This document shows positions 1 through 9,079 of a stretch of DNA of 64,000 nt, in pieces. Origin of the DNA: Polyangiaceae bacterium (GTDB lineage Bacteria; Myxococcota_A; Polyangia; Polyangiales; Polyangiaceae); the NCBI GenBank assembly GCA_025936115.1, contig JAICTZ010000018.1:1-64000 (forward strand), in the 5' to 3' direction. Both the position numbers and the translations under genes were made by a program. Below the pieces are notes generated by a model that was not told the origin of the DNA, did no database searches, and saw nothing but the letters and a program-made list of their open reading frames with translations. The first letter of the stretch is position 1; every line of letters begins with the position of its first letter.

Positions 1-1
1 C

Positions 2-1417
2 TCGAGCCTCTACACCTATTGCATCTACGAGCTCCGCTTCTCGGAGGACGAGGCTTTCCGGCGCGTTGCCGCCGCTCGTCTCGTCAGACGCTTCCCGGCA
101 CTGCTCGACGCTCTCGCCTCCGGCGAGCTCCATCTCACGGGCCTGCTCATGCTTGGCCCGCACCTCACCGAGACGAACCTCGTCGAGGTCCTCGCGCGCG
201 CCAAACACCGGACGAAGCGGGAGCTCGCGAGGCTCGTACGCGTCCTCGATCCTCTACCCGCCGTTCCTGCGAGCATCGAGCCCCTCGGACCCGCGCCGGC
301 GCGACTCGTGCCGTCCGAGCCGACGTGGCAAGAGTTCATCGATTCGACGTGTCCCGTCCGGGCGCTCGCGCCGGGTGATCGGCCTCGCGAATGGACCGAC
401 AGCGCGAATGACGCGGTTCCAAGGTGGGCGGAGCAGGAGCGACAAACGATGGGCGGGAGCGGGGGCGCGGGCCCGGGCGGGAGCACCGCCGCGGGCGAGA
501 GTGCGGGTGGGAGGGCGGGCGAGAGTGCGAGCAAGAGTGCGAGCAAGAGTGCGAGCAAGAGTGCGAGCAAGAGTGCGAGTGCGAGTGCGAGCAAGAGTGC
601 GGGCGAGAGTTCCCTTGATCGTGCGGAGGAGCTGGCGACGATCGCCGCGTCGGCGCGGGTGGATCTGACGCCCTTGAAATGTCTCCAGCCCGAGCGGTAC
701 AAAGTTCAATTTACCGCGACCGAGGAATACGTCCGCCTCGTCGAGGAGGCGAAGGCGCTGCTTTCACACGCCGTTCCGAACGTGACGCTCGAGGAGCTTC
801 AAATGCGCGCCATGCGTTCGCTCGTCGCCGAGCTCAAGAAGAAGAAGTACGCCGCGAGCGGCACACCCGCTTCCTCGAGCCCACCGCGCGTGGACGGCTT
901 GGCCGCACGCTCGAGCGAGCGGGAGCTTGCCGCCCTGCCGCCGACCGCTTTTGGAACGCCCGGCGAACGCACGGACGATCACGAGCAACACGAGCAGCAC
1001 GAGCAGCTCGCCCCGCGCCGGCGCGGGCGCCACATTCCGTCCGCCGTCCGCCGGACGGTTTTCGCGCGGGACGGCAGCCGCTGTAGCTACCGTGACGCGA
1101 GCGGAAGGCGTTGCGCGGAGACCCATCGGCTCGAGTTTCACCACCTGACGCCGTTTGCCGTCGGCGGCCATCATTGCGCGGCGAATCTCACGCTGCGGTG
1201 CGCGGCACACAATGCCCTCGCCGCCGAAGAAGATTTCGGACGCGAGCTCATCCAAGACAGGAAAGACTCGCTCAGGCACCAGTCGGCGCGGGATGTGCTT
1301 AACGACGCGCCCAGCGCAGTGAACGGCGCGGGACTTTGCCGCAACGGCACGTGCAGCGCAGAGCCTCGCCGTAATGACGCGTGCAGCGCAGTGGAACGGC
1401 GTGAGACCTTGCCGTAA
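2..1417 (+). CDS. HNH endonuclease, 5' end beyond the window
   Basis: The frame is open at the left edge, so the true start is outside; 471 codons are visible. The N-terminal 110 residues are a helical region starting SSLYTYCIYELRF, which I recognise as typical of a large HNH family in Polyangia. A low-complexity Ser/Ala/Lys/Gly segment follows (about residues 150-205). The C-terminal third holds the HNH zinc-finger nuclease core: CSYRDASGRRC, then LEFHHLTPFAVGG, then N and a final H in LRCAAHN. HNH domains cut DNA with one metal ion; such stand-alone proteins often occur in many copies and the substrate is unknown. The last 40 residues are encoded by a repeat array that continues past the stop codon, so the C-terminus may have been lengthened by repeat growth. 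Confidence 0.85.
   Translation, partial: SSLYTYCIYELRFSEDEAFRRVAAARLVRRFPALLDALASGELHLTGLLMLGPHLTETNLVEVLARAKHRTKRELARLVRVLDPLPAVPASIEPLGPAPARLVPSEPTWQEFIDSTCPVRALAPGDRPREWTDSANDAVPRWAEQERQTMGGSGGAGPGGSTAAGESAGGRAGESASKSASKSASKSASKSASASASKSAGESSLDRAEELATIAASARVDLTPLKCLQPERYKVQFTATEEYVRLVEEAKALLSHAVPNVTLEELQMRAMRSLVAELKKKKYAASGTPASSSPPRVDGLAARSSERELAALPPTAFGTPGERTDDHEQHEQHEQLAPRRRGRHIPSAVRRTVFARDGSRCSYRDASGRRCAETHRLEFHHLTPFAVGGHHCAANLTLRCAAHNALAAEEDFGRELIQDRKDSLRHQSARDVLNDAPSAVNGAGLCRNGTCSAEPRRNDACSAVERRETLP
521..610 (+). repeat. 12-bp tandem repeat encoding Ser-Ala-Ser-Lys
   Basis: About seven imperfect copies of AGTGCGAGCAAG lie head to tail within the HNH gene. Because the unit is four codons, copy-number change keeps the frame. 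It encodes a flexible basic linker between the N-terminal helical region and the HNH core. Slippage during replication is the likely origin. Confidence 0.8.
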
Positions 1418-1665
1418 GGGCGCGCACAGCGCAGTGGGCGGCGTGGGACTAGCCGTAAGGGCGCGCACAGCGCAGTGGGCGGCGTGGGACTAGCCGTAAC
1501 GACGCGTGGAGCGCAGTGAATCGGCGCAGAGTGTCGCCTAGCGACATGCACAGTCTAGTCAAGGCGCAACGTCGCTTAACGACGCGCACAGCGCAGTGAA
1601 TCGGCGCGGACGTCGTGGGACGACGCCTGCAGCGCAGTGGAACGGCGCGGGACCTCGCCGTAATG
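1299..1665. repeat. Degenerate tandem repeat array crossing the HNH stop codon
   Basis: The core GCGCAGTGRRNCGGCG recurs about nine times with units of roughly 30-60 bp. Two neighbouring units, starting at 1411 and 1452, are nearly identical 41-bp copies (GCCGTAAGGGCGCGCACAGC as first half), and a third start lies at 1493. The array begins inside the coding sequence of the HNH gene and continues about 250 bp past its stop. The rest of the gap to 1843 shows nothing I recognise. There are no unique spacers, so it is not a CRISPR array. Confidence 0.75.
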
Positions 1666-1843
1666 GCACCGCACGCTGGTCGCCCCTTCAACCAATAAGC
1701 ACGGGCGGTGCGAGGCCGCCGCCGTTTGCGGTGTGACGCCGAATTGAACCGAGAACGTTCGCGTCGAGAGGTCTTGCGACGGACATGTCTGTGGCTGCCT
1801 TGGGTTGTGCCGTCATCGCAGCTGCGCGGCGGCGCGGGCGTGG

Positions 1844-3073
1844 TTAGGGGCAGCCGATCTTGGTCGTGGAGAGCACGACGTCGTCGATGTAGGCCGTGCG
1901 GGCGTCGTCCTGTTGGTACGACTCCCAGCCGAGGTCGATGGACGCGAAGGTCGGTGCCGTCCAGGTGAAGTCGTTCGCGGCGTTCACGCAGCCGTCGCCG
2001 TGGCCCATGATCGTGAGGTCGTCGGCGGGCGCGCCGTCGAGCCACATTTGCATGCCGTTGTTCGCGCCGTCGAACTTCCACTCGACGCACGTCCACTTGG
2101 CCGAGGGGAGAACGCGCGCGCTCGAATGGCGCCAGCAGTCGCTGCCGGGGGTGCTCTTGTCGGCGTACCAATCGGGCGTTTCGTAGTTCGCCATCAATTG
2201 GCTGCCGGCGAACGTGTTGTTCTGGGTGATCGGCATCTGCCCACCGTAGCGGTACTCGGAGTGATACGTCTGGCCGGGCACGACTCCGAGGCCCGCGATC
2301 ATCGTCCAGTGCACCGATTGCGTCGGCTGCGATTCGACCCGGAACAGCATGCGTCCGTAGAGGACGTTGCCCGGTACCGGGAAGATCGAGGCGTCCGCGA
2401 TGCGCATGAGCGCGGTTGCCTTACTACCTGCTTGCGTCGTGAATTTGACCGACTGCGCGCCGGAGACGTGCTGCGTTTGGTCGAGGGCGACGGCGCCCGA
2501 GGTCGTGCGGAGTGTCCACTTGCCGTTCAGGGCGCTCGTGTAGCTTTCGAAGTCGTCGCAGAAGAGCGCGGTGTCGCAGGGGTCCGCGCCAGTGCCCGCG
2601 GAGCCGCCCGTCGCGCCGCTCGTGCCCGCGCTGTTCGCGCCGCCGGAGCCGCCAGAGGTCGAGGTGCCCGCGGAGCCGCCCGTTGCGAAGACCCCCGCGC
2701 CAGTGCCGCCCGTAGACGTGCCGCCCGTGGCGCTGCCGCCGCTCGTTGACGAGCCCCCCGTGGCGCTGCCGCCCGCCGTTGACGAGCCCCCCGTGGCGCT
2801 GCCGCCCGTTGATGAACCGCCCGTTGACGACCCGCCCGTGGCGCTCGACCCGCCCGTTGACGACCCGCCCGTGGCGCTCGACCCGCCCGTTGACGACCCG
2901 CCGGAGCCGGACTCCGTGCCGCCGCTGCCGCTGCTGGTGCCGCCGTTCGCTGGAGCGCCGCTGCTTCCCGAGGGAGTCGCGTCGTCGTCACCCGAATGGC
3001 AGGCGACACCGAGCGCGAGGCAGAGCGCTGCGGAAACGGAAGCGGAACGGCGGGTCAGATAAGCGCGAAGCAT
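1844..3073 (-). CDS. Lipoprotein with Gly/Ser/Thr linker and concanavalin-like (Cip1-like) domain
   Basis: The 409-residue protein opens with a lipoprotein signal (AALCLALGVAC, Cys about 25), then a 130-residue linker of TGGSS-type repeats, then a globular domain from DPCDTALFCDDFESY to the C-terminus. The FCDDFE opening and the many aromatic residues resemble a beta-sandwich seen in secreted myxobacterial proteins related to Cip1/polysaccharide-lyase-like folds. The likely role is binding or cleaving a polysaccharide at the cell surface; this is inference. I chose the ATG at 3073 because AAGG stands 8 bases upstream; a GTG three codons earlier is possible. It lies 64 bp downstream of the DUF1592 gene and is probably co-transcribed with it. 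Confidence 0.75.
   Translation of the reverse strand: MLRAYLTRRSASVSAALCLALGVACHSGDDDATPSGSSGAPANGGTSSGSGGTESGSGGSSTGGSSATGGSSTGGSSATGGSSTGGSSTGGSATGGSSTAGGSATGGSSTSGGSATGGTSTGGTGAGVFATGGSAGTSTSGGSGGANSAGTSGATGGSAGTGADPCDTALFCDDFESYTSALNGKWTLRTTSGAVALDQTQHVSGAQSVKFTTQAGSKATALMRIADASIFPVPGNVLYGRMLFRVESQPTQSVHWTMIAGLGVVPGQTYHSEYRYGGQMPITQNNTFAGSQLMANYETPDWYADKSTPGSDCWRHSSARVLPSAKWTCVEWKFDGANNGMQMWLDGAPADDLTIMGHGDGCVNAANDFTWTAPTFASIDLGWESYQQDDARTAYIDDVVLSTTKIGCP
2735..2905 (-). repeat. 33-bp tandem repeats in the lipoprotein linker
   Basis: Copies beginning at 2821, 2854 and 2887 repeat with an exact 33-bp period (11 codons, residues of the type TGGSSTGGSSA); less perfect related units lie upstream. 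The unit preserves frame. The repeats separate the lipid anchor from the surface domain and are a likely site of length variation between strains. Confidence 0.7.
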
Positions 3074-3137
3074 TCCGAGCACCTTAGCAGGAGCATGCGG
3101 GCGACCGATCCCCGTCGCCGCGCGTGTCAGGCGTTTC

Positions 3138-4934
3138 CTATTGCGCGTTACGCTGCGTGAAGTTCGGCTCGCTCGCGAGTGCCGCGTAGGCGTCGACGAT
3201 GCCGACGGAGCCGTCGAGCAGGCCCTGCGCCGACGTGGATCCGAGGCAGGCCGCCGCCGAACCGAAGGCGTACGTCGCCAGGTAGGCCGAGAAGCACTGC
3301 GCGCTCTCGGGTAGCGCGGCGAGCTGAGTCGCGAGCTCCTCTTCGGTTTTGAAGCTGAAGAGCATGTTGCCGTCGGGATCGAGCACGTTGCCGGACGGGT
3401 CGACCGGGGTGTTGTTCTGGGTCGTGCGGTAACGCCCGCCCTGGTCGAAGTCCTCGAAGCCGAAGCCGATGGGATCGAAGAACTGGTGGCAGCTCTTGCA
3501 GTTCGTGCCGCCCGCCATGTGCGTGGTCTCGTAGAGCTCGCGCGTGGTCTTGGCGGCCTGAGTCTGCGTGTCGGTGATGGGCGGGACGTTGCCGGGCGGC
3601 GTGAGCTTCGGCTGGCAGAGTAGGTGGTAGTAGACGAACAGGCCGCGCCGGGTCGGCGACGAGTAGCCGCCGTTCGCGTGCGTCGCGAGAAAGGAGCCCT
3701 GCGCAAGAATGCCAATGCCCGTGCCGGGGGGGCGCGTTACCGAGGCGTAGTCGTTGCTCGGCATGGGGAAGTTCGCATTGTAATACGTGGCGAGAGCCTT
3801 CGAAGGGTTCGTCGTGTTGGCGGTGAGCAGCTCCTTGAGGCTGCCGCCCTTGTCGATGACGACGTCGCTCAGGAAGGCGCGCGTCTCGTTCACCATGTCG
3901 TCCGAAACGTCCGCGAAGTTCGAGTTCGGATTCGTGAGCGTCCGCACGACCGAGGACGTGCCGCTGTACGCGAGGTACGCGGAGAAGAACTGCTGGATCG
4001 TCTCCTTGCCGGCGTCGGTTTGGAGCAGCTGCTTGGCGGTGGCGACCGGGTCGAGATTGGACGCGGCTTGCGTGAGCAGCTGGTCGCTCGGCGTCGAGCC
4101 CGTGAAGGTGTAGGCGAGCTCGGTCGCAAGCTCGTAACCCGAGAGCTTGCGGACGTTGCCGGCGACCGTGCCGATTTCGCTGCGGTAGATGGTGTTCGGC
4201 GACTGGATCAGACCGGCGATGACCCACTTGAGCGCCGTCTTGAAATCGGAGGCAGCAAGGCCGGTATCGAAGAGGGTGAGGTAGCGCTGTTTCTCGGCGT
4301 CCGTGAGCGGCCGGCGAAACAAGCGCTTGCCGTACTGGTCGAGGAACGTGGCGGCGCAGGCGTGATCGGCGCTCGAGCCGGCGCACGAGAGGATGTTGTT
4401 GAGACCGTTGCCCGTGACCGCGGTGCCGATGGCCGTCGCCGTCTCGAGCAGGGCGCTCGCGAGCTGGTTGCCGACGATCGCGCCCGCGTCGTTGTCGAAC
4501 CCAGAAGCGGTGGCGGCGTTCGCGGGCAGCGTGTCTTGCCACTGGCCCTTCGCGGCCGGGAAGATGTCGTTGATGCTGTTCTCGAACTCGCGCCGCGTGA
4601 GCAAGCGGAAGACAGGACTACCGAGCGCCGGGCCGTTCGGGCAGTCGAGCACTTGGCCGACCATGCCGCTCGAGCCACCGGTGCCGCTCGAGCCTCCGGT
4701 CGGGTCGGAGCCGCCCGTCGAGGTCGAGCCGCCCGTCCCGGTGCCTCCGCTCGAGTGTGAGCCGCCGCTGCCGGGTTTCGCGCCGGAGCCGCCGCTGCCC
4801 ATGCCGCTGCTGGAGCCACCGGTCGCCGTCGTTGCACCGGAGCCGCCAGGCTCGCCGGTTTGCCCGACCGGACTACCGGCGCTGCACGCCGCGACGCCGG
4901 CCGCCAGGATCGCGATCAAACCGAGGTGCTTCAC
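3138..4934 (-). CDS. DUF1592-family lipoprotein with c-type haem motif
   Basis: The 598-residue product has a lipoprotein signal (LAAGVAACS), an 80-residue Gly/Ser/Thr linker, then the ordered DUF1587 (LLTRREFENSINDIF), DUF1595 (KRLFRRPLTDAEKQRY), DUF1592 (YELATELAYTFTGS), DUF1588 and DUF1585 modules. A single CXXCH site (CKSCHQ, about residue 470) can bind haem c covalently. The family is common in Planctomycetes and Myxococcota, normally paired with DUF1552 proteins; its reaction is not established. The GTG start overlaps the stop of the upstream DUF1552 gene as GTGA, so the two are translationally coupled and probably act together in the envelope. Confidence 0.9.
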   Translation of the reverse strand: MKHLGLIAILAAGVAACSAGSPVGQTGEPGGSGATTATGGSSSGMGSGGSGAKPGSGGSHSSGGTGTGGSTSTGGSDPTGGSSGTGGSSGMVGQVLDCPNGPALGSPVFRLLTRREFENSINDIFPAAKGQWQDTLPANAATASGFDNDAGAIVGNQLASALLETATAIGTAVTGNGLNNILSCAGSSADHACAATFLDQYGKRLFRRPLTDAEKQRYLTLFDTGLAASDFKTALKWVIAGLIQSPNTIYRSEIGTVAGNVRKLSGYELATELAYTFTGSTPSDQLLTQAASNLDPVATAKQLLQTDAGKETIQQFFSAYLAYSGTSSVVRTLTNPNSNFADVSDDMVNETRAFLSDVVIDKGGSLKELLTANTTNPSKALATYYNANFPMPSNDYASVTRPPGTGIGILAQGSFLATHANGGYSSPTRRGLFVYYHLLCQPKLTPPGNVPPITDTQTQAAKTTRELYETTHMAGGTNCKSCHQFFDPIGFGFEDFDQGGRYRTTQNNTPVDPSGNVLDPDGNMLFSFKTEEELATQLAALPESAQCFSAYLATYAFGSAAACLGSTSAQGLLDGSVGIVDAYAALASEPNFTQRNAQ

Positions 4935-6463
4935 GCGACCACCCCCGGGAGCGTTCCGGTCGAACCGGTGAAGGTGGCCGTCACGCCCATGGCTTTGGCG
5001 AGCGTTGCGTAAACGTCGACCGCCGGCCGCGCAGCAGGGCCGGGTTTGGCGGCGTCCGTCGTGATTGGGAGGGTGATGACCTGACCGGACTTGATGCCTC
5101 CGCCCGCGCCGCCGATCGAGACCATCGGCAAATAGGAGGGGATCTGCGGGTACATGAGCTCGCCCATGCGCAAATGGTTCTGGCCGTCGCCGATTTCACT
5201 CGTCACGTAGATGAGCGTGTTGTCGAGGACCATGCTGCCGTCCGAGGCCGCCGGGTCGGGCGTCGTCGCGAGCACGCTGACGACGTTGGTCGTGAGCTGC
5301 TCGAAGAACCAACGCTGAGCACGGGCGAAGGCGGCACGTGTGTCAGGCTTTGCGTTATCGATCGTGACGGGCGAATTGTACTGAGCCGACGGCTGCTGCT
5401 GGTAGCCGGTGTGCGAGAGCCCGCTGTGATGACTCCAGCCGTTGCAGCCGCCGAGGCTGCCGCCGACGAAGCTGAAGTCGAACTCCGCGGTCGCGTACAT
5501 CGGCATCAGGCCAATCACTTGCGCGGCGTTGCAGATGAGCGCCTGGGTGACGAGCTCGAGCTGCGCCTGAAAAATGAGACGAAAGTTGGCTTCTTGATAG
5601 AAGTAGTCGTTCGAGTGGCTCGAATCGAGCACGACGCCCGCGCTCGCTTGGCGCACCTTCTCGACGTTCGGCAGGGTCGGCTTGGTCGTGCAGCTCGACT
5701 TGCCGGAGCCGCCGCTGCCGCCGCCTGTCTTGAGCGCCGCAATGGCATCGAGGTGCGACTGGAGCTTCGACGACTCGGTTGTGAGTGAGGAGACGCTCTT
5801 CTTCAGATCAGTGAGCTCCGCCGTCGTGAGGTCCAGCATGGCGCTCCGCAGCTGATCGTCCGCGCTTTGCATCGGTGACGGCGTCGAGGTCTGGCCTCCG
5901 AAGAGTTTGTCGAAGGCGGCGGCCGGGTTCTTCTGGGGGTCGACGGCTGCGGTGCCATCCCAGAAGAGCATGCCGTGCAAGTCGATTGCGTAGGGCATGT
6001 GCGAACACGCCCCGAGAATCAGCGGCTGCACGCCGAGGCCCTTGGCGATCGCGTGCTCCGCGGTGATCCGCGGCGTAGTCGTGTCGCCGGTGTTCGCACC
6101 GGAGAGGATGTTGACGATGCCTTCGTGGGTGCCGTACGTGCCCGGGTAGTCGAAGCCCTGGTAGACGTTTACCCACTTCTTGTAGGGCTCGAGCGGGCCC
6201 AAAATGCTCTCGTTCGTCATGTCGAGAGCGAACTGGGTCGGGTCGCTACCATCCCCACCCATCTTGGGGTTGTAGTGCTCGCACGCCGTGCCGTGCGGGA
6301 AGTACATCATGAGGAACCGCACGGGCGCGCCCGCAGGTGCGGCGGTGGCGGAGCGGGCGAGCTTCAAGGCCACGGGCGCCGCCAGGCCGAGGGTCATGGC
6401 CTTGAGGAAGAGGCGTCGCTCCAGGACCGACTTGGCGCGTTCGAGCTTGAGGTGAGGCCGCAT
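4931..6463 (-). CDS. DUF1552 protein with Tat signal
   Basis: The product, about 510 residues, starts with a twin-arginine signal (ERRLFLKAM followed by a hydrophobic stretch ending near SATAAPA), so it is exported folded, often a sign of a bound cofactor or metal. The body (VRFLMMYFPHGTACEHY, GVNIL-like SGANTGD region, WSHHSGLSH, YVTSEIGDGQNH) matches the DUF1552 family, distantly similar to alkaline-phosphatase-fold DUF1501 proteins. It is first in a probable three-gene unit with the DUF1592 haem protein. I chose ATG 6463 because it places the RR motif near residue 16; the frame is open further upstream but gives no better signal. The function is unknown. Confidence 0.88.
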   Translation of the reverse strand: MRPHLKLERAKSVLERRLFLKAMTLGLAAPVALKLARSATAAPAGAPVRFLMMYFPHGTACEHYNPKMGGDGSDPTQFALDMTNESILGPLEPYKKWVNVYQGFDYPGTYGTHEGIVNILSGANTGDTTTPRITAEHAIAKGLGVQPLILGACSHMPYAIDLHGMLFWDGTAAVDPQKNPAAAFDKLFGGQTSTPSPMQSADDQLRSAMLDLTTAELTDLKKSVSSLTTESSKLQSHLDAIAALKTGGGSGGSGKSSCTTKPTLPNVEKVRQASAGVVLDSSHSNDYFYQEANFRLIFQAQLELVTQALICNAAQVIGLMPMYATAEFDFSFVGGSLGGCNGWSHHSGLSHTGYQQQPSAQYNSPVTIDNAKPDTRAAFARAQRWFFEQLTTNVVSVLATTPDPAASDGSMVLDNTLIYVTSEIGDGQNHLRMGELMYPQIPSYLPMVSIGGAGGGIKSGQVITLPITTDAAKPGPAARPAVDVYATLAKAMGVTATFTGSTGTLPGVVA

Positions 6464-6766
6464 GGTGAAGGATACGTTCTCCGGATGGAGGGGGTTGCTC
6501 AGCTTCTCGTTACTGGCCCGCGTCACCCTCGCCAGTAATGCGTAAGCATAGCGACTGGAACCGGTGCGCGCCCGCGATTTGTTTGCGCACACAGCGTGGG
6601 ATACCGCGTTTTTTGCGGGCAATTGCCACGTTTTTTCAATCCAGCTCGGCCATAGACTAGGCGGCGTTCTCGCGTCAGCGAATTTATTTGGCGTAGGTGT
6701 TCGTGTGACACAGGCTTCGGGCCGACATGCGCGATTAAAGTTCGCTTAGTAGAAGGGAACGGTCCG
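6464..6766. promoter_or_regulatory. Divergent intergenic region, DUF1552 operon and DUF72 gene
   Basis: This 303-bp stretch holds the promoters of two divergent transcription units. It is more AT-rich than its surroundings in two patches (around 6605-6640 and 6680-6755). A perfect 10-bp palindrome GGCAATTGCC lies at 6618-6627. AGAAGGGA near 6751 is the ribosome binding site of the DUF72 gene. I see no convincing -35/-10 pair. Confidence 0.45.
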
Positions 6767-7795
6767 GTGCCGAAGACGGAGACCTTGCAGCCGAGCCTGT
6801 TCGGAACGCTCGGCGGGCCACTCGCCGAGGGCTCGACGGGTGAGAAACTCCAGCGCCCAGCGTTGCCGGCGCCGCCCAGGCCCGAGCTCGCGGAGCTTGC
6901 GGCAGCGCTGCCGGCTCAGGTGCGCCTGGGGACGATGTCATGGTCGTACCCTGGCTGGCGTGGCGTCGTGTACGCCGCGGACGCGGACGTGAAGAAGCTC
7001 GCCAAGGGCGGACTCTACGCTTACGCGCAACATCCGCTGCTCACCGCCGTCGAGATCGATCGCACTTACTACGAGCCGGTGCCGAGCGAGGCGCTCCGCG
7101 CGTACGCCGAGCAAGTGCCGGGCTCCTTTCGCTTCGTCGTGAAGGCGCATGAAGCTTGCGTCGTGCAGCGTTTTCCGCTGCTTCCTCGTTACGGTAAACG
7201 GCGCGGCGAGCAGAACCCGCTCTATCTCGACCCCGGGTACGCCTCCGAAAGCGTCGTGCTGCCCGCGCTTGCCGCGCTCGGTGAGAAGCTCGGCGTACTC
7301 GTGTTTCAGTTCCCACCCGAGGACGTGGGCGGTAGCGGCGCGTTCGCGCGAAGGCTGGGCGACTTCCTGCAGCGCTTGCCGCCCGGCGTGGTGTACGCCG
7401 TCGAGCTCCGCAATCGAGAGCTCTTCGGCGCGGAATACGCCGCGGCGCTCGTCGCTGCGGGCGCCGTGCATTGCCACAACGTTTGGGGAGACATGCCGCG
7501 CGTTACGGCCCAGGCGCGTCACTTGCCGGCCCCGACTCGGCGCCCGCTGCTCGTGCGCTGGTTGATGCGCCGGGGCGAGAGCTACCAAAGTGCCGGCGAA
7601 CGCTACCTGCCGTTCGATCGGCTCGTCGAGGAGGACGTGTCGAACCGCGAGGACATCGCGCGCTTGGTCTCGCGCGCCGCGGAGCACGACGTGCCGGCGT
7701 TCGTCATGCTCGACAACAAGGCGGAAGGTTGCGCGCCCGAGACGGCAGTGCGTCTGGCACGCGCGATCGTCCGCACGGCCGAGCAACGCGCCTAG
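6767..7795 (+). CDS. DUF72 (YecE-like) family protein
   Basis: The 342-residue protein has the DUF72 hallmarks: GTMSWSYPGWRG at about residue 55, EIDRTYYEPVP, FRFVVKAHEA, VFQFPPE and ALELRNRE-like VYAVELRNREL. DUF72 proteins adopt a TIM-barrel fold; their reaction is not known. The first 50 residues are a Pro-rich extension beyond the usual start of the domain. GTG is chosen as start because AGAAGGGA stands about 9 bases upstream. The gene is a single transcription unit, convergent with hipA. Confidence 0.85.
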   Translation: MPKTETLQPSLFGTLGGPLAEGSTGEKLQRPALPAPPRPELAELAAALPAQVRLGTMSWSYPGWRGVVYAADADVKKLAKGGLYAYAQHPLLTAVEIDRTYYEPVPSEALRAYAEQVPGSFRFVVKAHEACVVQRFPLLPRYGKRRGEQNPLYLDPGYASESVVLPALAALGEKLGVLVFQFPPEDVGGSGAFARRLGDFLQRLPPGVVYAVELRNRELFGAEYAAALVAAGAVHCHNVWGDMPRVTAQARHLPAPTRRPLLVRWLMRRGESYQSAGERYLPFDRLVEEDVSNREDIARLVSRAAEHDVPAFVMLDNKAEGCAPETAVRLARAIVRTAEQRA

Positions 7796-7801
7796 GCCGC
7801 A

Positions 7802-7827
7802 ACGAGTGACGCCGCGGGACTACTCGT
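7802..7827. terminator. Weak inverted repeat between convergent genes
   Basis: ACGAGT (7802-7807) is complementary to ACTCGT (7822-7827) with a 14-base loop. It sits between the converging DUF72 and hipA genes, where a shared terminator is expected. The short stem and absence of a T-run make this a low-confidence call. Confidence 0.25.
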
Positions 7828-7831
7828 CGAA

Positions 7832-9079
7832 TCACTGTTCGAACGCCTCCCGCTGCTCCCGCAGAAATGCCCGGTCGATCTGCTCGCCCAAGAGCTCGAT
7901 GTCGCCCCCGCTCACACCTACGTCAGAAAAATGCGTGCGCCAGCCGCCGACAATTCGAGCGACCGCGCGGACTTCCCGCTGAGCCGCCGCGCGTGTCAGC
8001 CCAAACTGCCCGCACGCGGAGAGCGCATTTTCCAGAGTGGAATCCACGCCCCGCTCGCCTACCCGCATTTGTTGGTACCCGAGCGCCTGACCGGACGGCA
8101 ACACGTCGAAAGCGGGCGATAATTCGTATTGGAGCGCGTCGTTCACGAGCAGCACGTGGTTCTTCTCGTGGTCGTCGGTGTTGTCGATCAGTATGTTGAA
8201 CACCATCCGGCGAAAGAGCTCGCGCATCTGTGCGACGTTGTGATCAGCCGTGACCGTGCCGCGACGGCGCAAGAGCTGGGCGAGCTCCGGATAGCCGAGC
8301 GTCTCACCGGCGGCCTTCAGCGCCACGTTGGCCGAGAGCGCATGGCGGCGTTGTGCAGCGCTGCGGTCGAAGCGCTTGATTGCCACGGCGTGCCCATGCG
8401 TGAGGCGAACGGCAAGTGTGTGCGCGACGCGAATGCCCGCTTTGGCCGCGAGGGTCATGGACGCGTGCTCGACGAGTGGTGCGTCGGTCGGCTCGCCATC
8501 GGCGAATTTCACGACCCACTGTTCGCCGTCGATGTCGAGCAGTGCCTTCGGCCGCGCGCCGCCGAGCGTAACGCCGGGACTGATGAGGCGCTTGAGCTCC
8601 GGTGCGATGGGCTCGTTCGCGAGCACCTGGCGCACGAGCTCAGCGATGGTTTCCGTATCGGCGAGCACCGGCAAGGGTCCAAATCGGCGAGGCGCGTACT
8701 GCTCTTCCGACGTGGAGACCCCCAACGCTCCAAACCGGTCATCGCCCGCGAAATAGAGGTATTCGAGCAGCGAAAGGCGCGACGGCTTGTCGAGAAAGCG
8801 AATGACGCGCTCGCCCCAGCGATCCGGCCGCGCGTCGTCTACGGCTCCGGCCGCCGTGTCCCGCTCGCGGGGCAGGAACTCCTGTCCCGCTATGACGGGC
8901 AGATCCTCGCTCAACGCAAATCCGCGCTCGGTCCACTCGTCGCCGTAGACCAACGAGACACCACGCAGACTTCGGACGGTCTTGAGCTCGCCGATGAACA
9001 ACGGTCGCTCGGGCTCGCCGAGCCACCACAAGAATAGCTCGTCCCGAGGCTCGTACGCGCTCGCGGCGGCGCGGCTCAC
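7832..9079 (-). CDS. hipA: HipA-type serine/threonine kinase toxin
   Basis: The 415-residue product has the HipA architecture. The N-terminal subdomain (residues about 20-100) carries PDRWGERVIRF, and the kinase core carries GGARPKALLDIDGEQWVVKF, AVAIKRFDR, the catalytic loop NTDDHEKNH and the metal-binding YELSPAFDVLP. HipA proteins phosphorylate substrates such as GltX and cause dormancy unless held by HipB; the substrate here is unknown. The GTG start overlaps the hipB stop as GTGA, so antitoxin and toxin are translationally coupled. An open frame runs 50 codons further up, but it lies inside hipB and encodes low-complexity residues. Confidence 0.88.
   Translation of the reverse strand: MSRAAASAYEPRDELFLWWLGEPERPLFIGELKTVRSLRGVSLVYGDEWTERGFALSEDLPVIAGQEFLPRERDTAAGAVDDARPDRWGERVIRFLDKPSRLSLLEYLYFAGDDRFGALGVSTSEEQYAPRRFGPLPVLADTETIAELVRQVLANEPIAPELKRLISPGVTLGGARPKALLDIDGEQWVVKFADGEPTDAPLVEHASMTLAAKAGIRVAHTLAVRLTHGHAVAIKRFDRSAAQRRHALSANVALKAAGETLGYPELAQLLRRRGTVTADHNVAQMRELFRRMVFNILIDNTDDHEKNHVLLVNDALQYELSPAFDVLPSGQALGYQQMRVGERGVDSTLENALSACGQFGLTRAAAQREVRAVARIVGGWRTHFSDVGVSGGDIELLGEQIDRAFLREQREAFEQ

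Noticed and set aside
1299..1665. Possible CRISPR array
   Set aside because: Units are degenerate, directly adjacent and lack unique spacers; the array overlaps a coding region and no cas genes are present.
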